Source: Draconibacterium aestuarii
Lineage (GTDB): Bacteria > Bacteroidota > Bacteroidia > Bacteroidales > Prolixibacteraceae
Reading direction: 5' to 3'
DNA length: 61,132 bases
Assembly: GCA_026671195.1 (NCBI GenBank)
Contig: JAPOHD010000061.1
Coordinates: 1 to 61,132 of the forward strand
Part shown: positions 17,001 through 24,176 of the stretch, in pieces
Layout: each line of letters starts with the position of its first letter
How positions within the stretch are numbered: the stretch's first letter is position 1
The notes under the pieces: model-generated
What the model saw: only the letters and a program-made list of their open reading frames with translations
Told to the model about the DNA's origin: nothing
Databases searched by the model: none
Made by a program: the position numbers and the translations under genes

Positions 17001-17333
17001 TCATGAAATACATCTTTTAACGCATTCCGGTTTTTCGTTTATTAAGCAGGTGTTTCGTGTTAATAACTAATTATCTACAATTAGAAAAATAACTCGACAG
17101 ATGCTAAACGAGTTTTACTCTTGTTACTAAACCAAAGATCTCCAAAATCAGAATGATTTGTAAAACTAGTTTGATTATTTCCTTTTTGACGATGTTTATT
17201 TATAGAATGAGTGCGGTTAAGTTGCAGATTGTTAGTTGGTAGTGTCGGGTGGTGAAAAGTTTAACAACCGGATTTATGTATTATTACTCATAATTTCATA
17301 ACTTGTACTTCTGAATGTTATTATACCCATATT

Positions 17334-18344
17334 GTGAACTTAAGTAAATATTCGAAAATAATCTTCCTTGTTGAATCCGACGAAAACAAATACTCGTGGT
17401 TTTCACAACTGCTTAAAAATAAAAAATACAAGTTGGTTCAAACTATCGATGTATCAGTTGCGATTAAAAAAGTTAGTAAATTATTGCCCGATCTGATTAT
17501 TTGTAATTATGAACAAAATGGTTGCGATGGTTTTGAAACTTTTAAATTATTGCAGAAATCTATTTTAAATAACAGAATTCCATTTATTGTAATTTTTCCT
17601 GATAAAAGTTTGGAAAATATTCAGTTGGGACTTGAACTGGGTATCGATAATTTTATTTTCCCACCTTACGATGAAACTAAAATATTAGAAAAAATAACTA
17701 CCACAATAAACAAAGTGGATGAATACAAAGCTTTAAAAGTAAAACATTTTGAAAAGATTTTTGGCAAGTCTCCATTGGGAGTTTTTATAACCAGGGGGAA
17801 TGAATTGGAAAAGGCAAATTCAGCCTTTTATAAATTTTTTAGCTTATCCGAAAAGTCACCTCTGCCAAAATTTAACGAAATATTTGATTTTGAGAATAAT
17901 ACTTATTTACGTAGAAAAATTGAAAGATGTTTAAAAGGTAAAGCCAGCGATTGTTTTTTCGCTAATATTGCTGTAAAGCACCGAAATGATGTAAAAGTTG
18001 ATTTGCAAATCTTGCAGTTGTATAAGTATGCTACCGAAAGAACATTGGTGCAAATAATAGTTAAAAATTATAATAGAAGTGTGAATGTCGGGACGAGTGG
18101 TAACCGTTTTGTGCAAATTCATCATTCAGGAAAAGAAGAAGAGTTTGGTGTGACAACACGTGAAATCGAAATTCTAAAATTTTCATCTAAAGGATTTTCA
18201 ATTAAGCAAATTGCCAAAGAGTTGGGTATTTCCGATCGAACAGTTGAGAAACATCGATCAAATATTATGAAGAAAACAGATACAGCAAATATTATCGAAG
18301 CCTTAAGTAAAATATATGCTGAAGAATTTAGTGAAAGGAAATAG
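17334..18344 (+). CDS. Pseudo-receiver, PAS-like and LuxR-type DNA-binding regulator
   Basis: 336 residues from a GTG start. Residues 8-125 have a receiver fold (IIFLVESDENKY, LLPDLIICNYEQNGCDG, FIVIFPD). The usual phospho-acceptor Asp is Asn58, and the conserved Lys is replaced (NFIFPPYDE), so phosphorylation is unlikely. Residues about 135-245 look like a PAS domain (FEKIFGKSPLGVFITRGN). The C-terminus (about 268-330) is a good LuxR/GerE helix-turn-helix (VTTREIEILKFSSKGFSIKQ, then ISDRTVEKHRSNIMKK). It is probably a transcription factor switched by a ligand or partner. It stands alone upstream of ferritin. Confidence 0.85.
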   Translation: MNLSKYSKIIFLVESDENKYSWFSQLLKNKKYKLVQTIDVSVAIKKVSKLLPDLIICNYEQNGCDGFETFKLLQKSILNNRIPFIVIFPDKSLENIQLGLELGIDNFIFPPYDETKILEKITTTINKVDEYKALKVKHFEKIFGKSPLGVFITRGNELEKANSAFYKFFSLSEKSPLPKFNEIFDFENNTYLRRKIERCLKGKASDCFFANIAVKHRNDVKVDLQILQLYKYATERTLVQIIVKNYNRSVNVGTSGNRFVQIHHSGKEEEFGVTTREIEILKFSSKGFSIKQIAKELGISDRTVEKHRSNIMKKTDTANIIEALSKIYAEEFSERK

Positions 18345-18490
18345 ATAAATCTATACGATAAAAAATGAACTTTTTTACTTAACCAATTCACTAAAAAAAT
18401 GAATAAGCTCATTAATTATTTCCCAAGCCGGTTATCAATCTTAATTTTTATATTCCATTTTTAATTCAAAACGTTAAGAAAGATTCAATT

Positions 18491-18523
18491 CAGAGATATT
18501 CTTTTTATATCTCTGGGCTTTTT
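18491..18523 (+). terminator. Hairpin with T-run 38 bp before the ferritin start
   Basis: CAGAGATAT and ATATCTCTG form a perfect 9-bp stem (18491-18515) followed by GGCTTTTT. It could end the regulator transcript or lie in the ferritin leader as an attenuator, because little room remains for a promoter between it and the ATG at 18561. Confidence 0.6.
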
Positions 18524-18560
18524 CCTATTTTTAACCCAAACAAATACAAAAACAAGTAAC

Positions 18561-19073
18561 ATGTTAAAGGAAAAAATGCTTGCTGCTCTTAACGAGCAAA
18601 TAAATGCAGAACAATATTCAGCTCTTCTATATCTTTCAATGTCGGCTAATTTAAATGATATGGGATTGCCAGGTTTTGCAAACTGGATGTATGTTCAGTA
18701 TCAGGAAGAACTAAGTCACGCCAATAAATTCTACAATTATGTGGTTGAAAGAGGAGGTAAAGTGCAGCTAAAAGCCATTGAACAAGTGCCTACAAAATGG
18801 GAGGGAGTGATTGATATTTACAAAGCGACCCTGGAACATGAGCAAAAAGTAACCGATTTGATTAATAGCCTGGTGGATGTTGCCATTGAAGAAAGAGATC
18901 ATGCTACCCAGAGTTTTTTGCGCTGGTTTGTTGATGAGCAGGTAGAAGAAGAAGCAAATGTTACGGAGATTCTTGATACCTTGAAGCTGATTAATGGACA
19001 GGGTAATGGTATATTTATGTTGGATCGTGAAATGCGTTCTCGCACTTTTGTCGATACAACAGCAGCCCAATAA
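18561..19073 (+). CDS. ftnA: Non-heme ferritin
   Basis: 170 residues, the usual size of bacterial FtnA. The four-helix bundle carries the ferroxidase residues: Glu17 (INAEQYSALLYLSM), Glu50 and His53 (QYQEELSHANKF), Glu94 (LEHEQ) and Gln127/Glu130 in the VDEQVEEE helix. It oxidises Fe(II) and stores Fe(III) in a 24-mer shell in the cytosol. It appears monocistronic, between hairpins at 18491 and 19099. Confidence 0.96.
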   Translation: MLKEKMLAALNEQINAEQYSALLYLSMSANLNDMGLPGFANWMYVQYQEELSHANKFYNYVVERGGKVQLKAIEQVPTKWEGVIDIYKATLEHEQKVTDLINSLVDVAIEERDHATQSFLRWFVDEQVEEEANVTEILDTLKLINGQGNGIFMLDREMRSRTFVDTTAAQ

Positions 19074-19098
19074 ATAGAAAAGATTAAATCATATTTAT

Positions 19099-19130
19099 AA
19101 AAGGCTGCGCATTAGCAGTCTTTTTTTTTT
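19099..19130 (+). terminator. Ferritin terminator lying just before the rel start codon
   Basis: AAAGGCTGC, a 6-base loop, GCAGTC (one G-T pair) and eleven T, ending 10 bp before the ATG at 19140. It is a strong intrinsic terminator, so rel must rely on read-through or on a promoter inside or overlapping it. Confidence 0.85.
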
Positions 19131-19139
19131 GCCAAAGTT

Positions 19140-21326
19140 ATGGAACCCAAAGAACAAATATTAAACAGATACGAATATCTAAAAGAGTTTTGTCAACTTA
19201 CGTGGGATGATGCTGCTTATAACAAACTTGAGAATGCATTTTATTTTGCACAAAATGTGATTGGAGAACAATGTTTTTCACACGGTGAGGTAATTTTAAC
19301 GCATTCGCTTGATGTAGCTTCCATAATTGCAACGGAAATTGGTCTCGAGCCTGATTCTGTTATTACAGGATTGTTACATAATGTTATGTATGCCGGATTA
19401 AAAGAAAAGGCTACTCGTGCAGATATAACAGAAAAGTTTGGTGCTCACATCTTTTCAATACTGGAAGGGATGGCAAAAATTAATGCTCTCGGTACCGATA
19501 CAATCGATCTTCATTCAGAGAATTACCGTAAATTGATGCTTGCCCTTGCCGGTGATGTACGTGTTATTCTTATTAAAATTGCCGATCGTTTGCAGGTGAT
19601 GCGTAATCTGGATGCCTATTCGCCTGAAAACCGCATGAAACTTGTTACCGAAACTTCCTATTTATATGCGCCTCTGGCCCACAGGCTGGGTTTATACAAT
19701 ATTAATTCGGAAATGCTTGATTTATGTTTGAAATACCAAAAACCAGAGGAATACCAGTATGTGGTTAATCGGCTTAAAGAAACCGAAAAAGAGCGGGCCA
19801 ACTTTGTTGCCGAATTTGTAAAACCCATAGAGAAAAAACTAAAAAAACGCGGATTAACGTTTTCAATGAAGGCACGCACAAAATCCATTTCTTCCATTCA
19901 TAATAAAATGAATAAAAAGAATGTAACGTTTGATGAAGTGATGGATTTATTTGCTATTCGAGTAATTCTTGACTCGAAACCGGAAGACGAAAAAGCTGAT
20001 TGCTGGACCGCTTACTCTTTTGTAACCGAGGAGTACCAGACCAATCCGAATCGCTTGCGCGACTGGATTACTATCCCAAAATCGAATGGTTACGAATCGC
20101 TGCATACCACGGTTATGGGCCCGCACAATAAATGGGTGGAAATTCAGATTCGTACCAAACGTATGGATGAAGTGGCCGAAAAAGGTCTGGCAGCTCACTG
20201 GAAATACAAAGGAGGTAAAGAATCGGGTTTCGATTCGTGGTTGGCAGGAATCAGAGATATTTTGGAGAACCCAACATCGAATATTGTTGATTTTATCGAC
20301 CAGTTTAATACCGATGTTTACAGCGACGAAATATTTGTTTTTACTCCCAAAGGCGATTTGAAAAAATTGTCGAAAGGGGCAACATTACTCGATTTTGCCT
20401 ACGAAATCCATTCTCGTTTGGGCGACACTTGTACCGGCGGACAGGTAAATGGTAAAAATGTTACGCTGAAATACAAATTAAAAAATGGCGATCATATTTC
20501 AATTAACACTTCCAACAGCCAAAAACCTAAACTCGACTGGCTGGACTTTGTGGTTACTTCGAAAGCCAAAAACCGTGTAAAAGCCAGTTTAAATGAAGAA
20601 CGGAATTCTCAGGCTTCGCAAGGCCGTGAAATTTTGCTACGGAAATTTAAAAACTGGAAAATGGATCTTAACGATGATGCAATCCGAAAAATACTGAAGC
20701 ATTTCAGCTTTAAGCTGGCAGTTGATTTGTATTATGAAATTGCAATTGGGAAAATCGATCCTTTGGAAGTAAAGTCATTATTTATTGAAAAGGAAGAAGA
20801 ATCGGCCAAAAAAACAGTGGAAGAAATCTTGCCTAAAAATGAGGTTAAAGATTTGACCTATGATGGTGGTGACGATTTTTTGGTGATTGATAACAACCTG
20901 AAGGATGTTAATTATAAATTGGCACAATGCTGTAATCCTGTTTTTGGCGATAAAATTTTTGGATTTGTAACTATAACCGAAGGAATTAAAATACACCGCG
21001 TTTCTTGTCCGAATGCGCCGCAAATGCGCGAGCGTTTCCCTTATCGAATAATCAAAGCGATGTGGAAAGATAGTACAAACCGTGGTTCATTTTTAACATC
21101 ATTGCATATTTCCGGTACTGATGAAGTTGGAATTGTATCAGAAGTAACCCATATTATTGCTAAAGATATGGGTACACAAATGCGGGCGATAAATATCAGT
21201 ACCGAAAAAGGTAGTTTTGAAGGAGTTCTAAAGATTTCAGTTTATAGTCTCGATCATTTGGAGTTTCTGATTACCAAATTAAAAAAAGTAAAAGGAATAA
21301 TTTCTGTAACACGAGGAGAAAAATGA
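19140..21326 (+). CDS. relA: RelA/SpoT-family (p)ppGpp synthetase with degenerate hydrolase site
   Basis: 728 residues with the long-RSH order: HD domain (about 40-190), synthetase (about 230-350), TGS (about 395-460, DEIFVFTPKGDLKKL), a Cys-containing linker (LAQCCNPVFGD) and C-terminal ACT (about 650-728). In the HD domain His55 is kept, but the HDxxED motif reads HNVMYA (80-85) and ADRLHN reads ADRLQV, so ppGpp hydrolysis is very probably lost. The synthetase keeps RLRDWITIPKSNGYESLH and EIQIRT. It should make (p)ppGpp on starving ribosomes, with a separate SpoT needed elsewhere for degradation. Its stop overlaps the glycerate kinase start (ATGA). Confidence 0.93.
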   Translation: MEPKEQILNRYEYLKEFCQLTWDDAAYNKLENAFYFAQNVIGEQCFSHGEVILTHSLDVASIIATEIGLEPDSVITGLLHNVMYAGLKEKATRADITEKFGAHIFSILEGMAKINALGTDTIDLHSENYRKLMLALAGDVRVILIKIADRLQVMRNLDAYSPENRMKLVTETSYLYAPLAHRLGLYNINSEMLDLCLKYQKPEEYQYVVNRLKETEKERANFVAEFVKPIEKKLKKRGLTFSMKARTKSISSIHNKMNKKNVTFDEVMDLFAIRVILDSKPEDEKADCWTAYSFVTEEYQTNPNRLRDWITIPKSNGYESLHTTVMGPHNKWVEIQIRTKRMDEVAEKGLAAHWKYKGGKESGFDSWLAGIRDILENPTSNIVDFIDQFNTDVYSDEIFVFTPKGDLKKLSKGATLLDFAYEIHSRLGDTCTGGQVNGKNVTLKYKLKNGDHISINTSNSQKPKLDWLDFVVTSKAKNRVKASLNEERNSQASQGREILLRKFKNWKMDLNDDAIRKILKHFSFKLAVDLYYEIAIGKIDPLEVKSLFIEKEEESAKKTVEEILPKNEVKDLTYDGGDDFLVIDNNLKDVNYKLAQCCNPVFGDKIFGFVTITEGIKIHRVSCPNAPQMRERFPYRIIKAMWKDSTNRGSFLTSLHISGTDEVGIVSEVTHIIAKDMGTQMRAINISTEKGSFEGVLKISVYSLDHLEFLITKLKKVKGIISVTRGEK

Positions 21327-22441
21327 AAATACTAATAGCACCCAATTCAATGAAAGGGAGTTTGAATGCTTTCGACTTTGCCGATACTGTTGAGAAGGCG
21401 TTTAAACAGTGCTCGCCTGATTTTGATATAAGAAAAGTGCCGGTTGCCGATGGTGGTGATTTTACAGGGGAAGTACTAAAAGAAAACCTCGGTGCTTCTG
21501 AAAAAATGCTAAAAGTAGTTGACCCGCTTGGCAAAACCATTTCTTCAAAATATTCAATTGCAGGGAATAAGGCTATTGTCGAAATGGCCGATGCGTCGGG
21601 TATGAAACTGTTGGGTGCAGGCGAATTAAATCCTTTAAAAGCCTCTTCGTTCGGAACCGGTCAACTCATTGATGATGCCATAAAGAGCGGATGCACCGAA
21701 ATATATCTTGCAATTGGAGGAAGTGCGACCGTTGATGGAGGAATGGGAATGATGGAGGCATTGGGTTTTAACTTTTACGATCATAATCAAACAAAACTCT
21801 CAGGGAATGGAGGAAATCTCCAACATATTCACACAATTGAAAAATTTGATTTGTCTCAAAAAATAGTGTTTAAAATTATTTGCGACGTCGACAATCCCTT
21901 ATTAGGAAAAACCGGTGCTGCAGAAGTATTTGGCCCTCAAAAAGGAGCTACCCCCGAAATGGTGGAAGTATTGGAGAAAGGTTTAGAAAACTGGGCTGAT
22001 ATTCTTACTAAAGAAAGTGGAAAGGATTTGAGAGATGTTGAAGGTGCAGGAGCAGCAGGGGGAATGGCCTTGCCTTTAATGGCATTTTTTGATGCTGAAA
22101 TTGTTCCCGGAGCCGATTTTGTGTTACAGCAATTGAATTTCGATGGGCAGGTAAAATGGGCAGATATTGTAATCACCGGCGAAGGAAAAATCGATTCGCA
22201 AACTTTAAATAACAAAGCTCCCTTTGCGGTTGCCAAAGTAGCCCGAAAATACAATAAGCCCGTTTTTGCAATTGGCGGAAAAGTTGAAAATACTACTTCC
22301 GAAGTATTCGATGGAATATTTAGTTTGGTGAACGGGCCTCTAACGCTTGATTTTGCAATGAATAATGCAAAACAATTACTATACGGATTTTCTTTAGAGT
22401 TTGCCAAAACAATTCAAGCTTTAGTGAAGTTGAAAGAGTAA
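21323..22441 (+). CDS. Glycerate kinase (GarK/GlxK type)
   Basis: 372 residues, full length for the type I glycerate kinase family. Its start is MKILIAPNSMKGSL, followed by VADGGDFT, GSATVDGGMGMMEALG, an EVFGPQKGA loop and AGAAGGMALPL, all typical. It phosphorylates glycerate to 2- or 3-phosphoglycerate with ATP. It overlaps the rel gene by 4 bp, so translation is coupled. Why a stringent-response gene and a glycerate kinase share a transcript is not clear. Confidence 0.95.
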   Translation: MKILIAPNSMKGSLNAFDFADTVEKAFKQCSPDFDIRKVPVADGGDFTGEVLKENLGASEKMLKVVDPLGKTISSKYSIAGNKAIVEMADASGMKLLGAGELNPLKASSFGTGQLIDDAIKSGCTEIYLAIGGSATVDGGMGMMEALGFNFYDHNQTKLSGNGGNLQHIHTIEKFDLSQKIVFKIICDVDNPLLGKTGAAEVFGPQKGATPEMVEVLEKGLENWADILTKESGKDLRDVEGAGAAGGMALPLMAFFDAEIVPGADFVLQQLNFDGQVKWADIVITGEGKIDSQTLNNKAPFAVAKVARKYNKPVFAIGGKVENTTSEVFDGIFSLVNGPLTLDFAMNNAKQLLYGFSLEFAKTIQALVKLKE

Positions 22442-22454
22442 AATAGTATTACTT

Positions 22455-22482
22455 CCAACCTGGTTAATAGAGAAGAGGTTGG
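22455..22482 (+). terminator. Hairpin after glycerate kinase
   Basis: CCAACCT and AGGTTGG form a perfect 7-bp stem with a 14-base loop, 14 bp beyond the stop. The T-run after it is weak, so termination is uncertain. Confidence 0.4.
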
Positions 22483-22519
22483 CATTATTCTATTTGGAGT
22501 ACATATAAAACCATTAAAC

Positions 22520-22798
22520 GTGTCAGTTAACGAACAACTAAATACAATCAGGCAATTATTGGAAGCTGAAAAAGCACAGGAAGCCAGGAAAGCGTTTCAG
22601 GATATGGATGCTGAAGAATTGCCAGCATATTATTTATTAAAAGGAAAAATCGAACAAAAGTTTCAGAATTGGGGAGAGGCAATTAATGCATTCAATAAAG
22701 TTTTGGAGATTGATCCGGGTAATGCTGAAGCAATAAACAATCTACACCTCATTCAAAATATTTTGAACTTTTGGAATCCCGAAATGTTTAACCCTTAG
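22520..22798 (+). CDS. Small TPR protein
   Basis: 92 residues from a GTG start, with no signal peptide. It consists of about two and a half TPR-like helix pairs (TIRQLLEAEKAQEARKAFQD, YLLKGKIEQKFQNWGEAINA, then FNKVLEIDPGNAEAINNLH with the common DPGNAEA turn). It probably binds a partner protein in the cytosol. It follows glycerate kinase by 78 bp, and an ATG in better context is not available nearby. Confidence 0.75.
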   Translation: MSVNEQLNTIRQLLEAEKAQEARKAFQDMDAEELPAYYLLKGKIEQKFQNWGEAINAFNKVLEIDPGNAEAINNLHLIQNILNFWNPEMFNP

Positions 22799-22907
22799 CT
22801 TGTTAATAGCTCGTTGTTCGTATCACTATTTATTTTTGTTTAGGTAGATAAATACTTTACAAATGTATCGGGTTAACGAAAGTAGTCAGTAATCTTAATG
22901 AAAGTAA

Positions 22908-22939
22908 TTTAGGATTTTAGTTCAGAATTGCTATTTTTG
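22908..22939 (+). promoter_or_regulatory. Promoter candidate for the exported TPR protein
   Basis: TTTA at 22908-22911 and TATTTTTG at 22932-22939 with 20 bp between them. The -7 box is a full TAnnTTTG match and the -33 box has three of four bases. The start codon is 54 bp further on. Confidence 0.5.
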
Positions 22940-22992
22940 GGACACATCAGAATTTATTTAAGGAAAATATATAAAATTAACGAGTTGAAAAG

Positions 22993-23793
22993 ATGAAGAA
23001 AGTAGGATTATTATTTGTTGCAGTATTTATTACTGTATTTTCTTTTGCCCAGGACGCAGCAGAAAAAATGAACCAGGCAAACGAGGCTTTGCAAAATAAA
23101 GAATACGTAAAAGCACTCGAGTTGTATCAAGAAGTATTAGCCATTCCTGATCATGGGCAAGATGTGGAAGGTATTACCAGTACCATGAACCAGTTGAAAC
23201 CGGTTATAGCTAAAGATGAAGCGTCGGATGCGATTGATAATAAGGAGTATGATAAGGCTGTGGAAATTTATAAAACAGCGATGACAGAATTCCCGGATGA
23301 TGCAAGTATAGCATCACAGGCTGGCGTAAAATTTTATAATGCCGGTATTACAAGCTACAAAGCTAAATCTTATCTCGAAGCGGCTAAGTGCTTTACCATT
23401 GCAGAAATGGATTTCAAAAACGATAAAGCGGAGAAATACAAGAATGCTTCTTTAAAAAAGGTTGCTGAAGATTTAGCAGCCGAAGGTAAAACATCGGTTG
23501 AGGAGGTAGAAGTTTGTGCTGAAAATAAAGCCTTACTTATAAATAGTTTGGCAAGCGCATATGTAATGCAAGGAAACGATTTGTACAAACAAGGTGCGGC
23601 CATTTTGAGTGCAGCTAACCAGAAAGTTAACGATGGCGGAATGACAACTGCCGACGATGCTTATGCTGCTGAAGTTGCAAAAGCTAAAAAGGAATTTACT
23701 GCTGCCATCGAGGTGTTGGAAAAAGCTCTTGCTTTAGATGCTAATAACGCCAATGCAACAAAACTATTAGAAGCTTGTAAATCTGTAATTTAA
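22993..23793 (+). CDS. Exported tetratricopeptide-repeat protein
   Basis: 266 residues with a Sec signal (KKVGLLFVAVFITVFSFA-QDA). The mature part is helical with TPR-like units: MNQANEALQNKEYVKALELY, AIDNKEYDKAVEIYKTAMTE, AGITSYKAKSYLEAAKCFTI, and a C-terminal one with EKALALDANNANA. A long Ala-rich helix (about 205-245) precedes the last unit. It is probably a periplasmic scaffold. It is single-gene, between its own promoter and a strong terminator. Confidence 0.85.
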   Translation: MKKVGLLFVAVFITVFSFAQDAAEKMNQANEALQNKEYVKALELYQEVLAIPDHGQDVEGITSTMNQLKPVIAKDEASDAIDNKEYDKAVEIYKTAMTEFPDDASIASQAGVKFYNAGITSYKAKSYLEAAKCFTIAEMDFKNDKAEKYKNASLKKVAEDLAAEGKTSVEEVEVCAENKALLINSLASAYVMQGNDLYKQGAAILSAANQKVNDGGMTTADDAYAAEVAKAKKEFTAAIEVLEKALALDANNANATKLLEACKSVI

Positions 23794-23811
23794 GAATAGA
23801 ATAGTATTCTG

Positions 23812-23847
23812 AAAAAAGCGCCTCGGATTTCCGGGGCGCTTTTTTTC
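23812..23847. terminator. Strong terminator after the TPR gene
   Basis: AAAAAAGCGCC paired with GGCGCTTTTTT, with inner CGG/CCG pairs, ending in seven T. The A-run on the other side makes it potentially bidirectional, serving the minus-strand gene that ends at 24177. Confidence 0.9.
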
Positions 23848-24176
23848 TGAGAATTTTCCTGGAACCCGATCTGGGTACATATCTACAAATTTGACCTTTT
23901 TTGTAAACTACCTTCTACTAAACATATTTAAGAATAAAAGGATAGTTTTTGGGTGAAAGCAGGAGAGAGGTAAGAAAAACCTAATTGCAGGAACTTTCCT
24001 TCTTTTTTGTGTGTTGGATATTTTGAGGGTCATACTATATTTCCATAAGGTATTCCACCAAATTTTCATCGTGAAGCAATTCCAGTTTTACTTACATCGA
24101 TACTTTAAATTTTCAGACAGGTTAATAAATGACAAAAGGTATGATGAGTACTCGCAATGTTGTGGCGTGTAGAGTT
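23848..24176. other. Gene-free stretch between convergent genes
   Basis: 329 bp of AT-rich sequence after the terminator and before the end of the DUF5686 gene. I see no open frame of protein-like composition and no clear hairpin. Confidence 0.5.

Larger units (their letters stand above)
16866..17333. other. Divergent intergenic region with promoter candidates
   Basis: 468 bp between the minus-strand CoA-transferase and the plus-strand regulator. It holds a candidate promoter in each direction (16905-16912 minus, 16968-17000 plus). The plus-strand promoter would give a 5-prime leader of about 325 bases, in which I see no convincing conserved structure. Confidence 0.5.

Noticed and set aside
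21937..22407. 156-residue minus-strand frame
   Set aside because: Shadow of glycerate kinase; Ser/Pro/Ala-rich with no start context.
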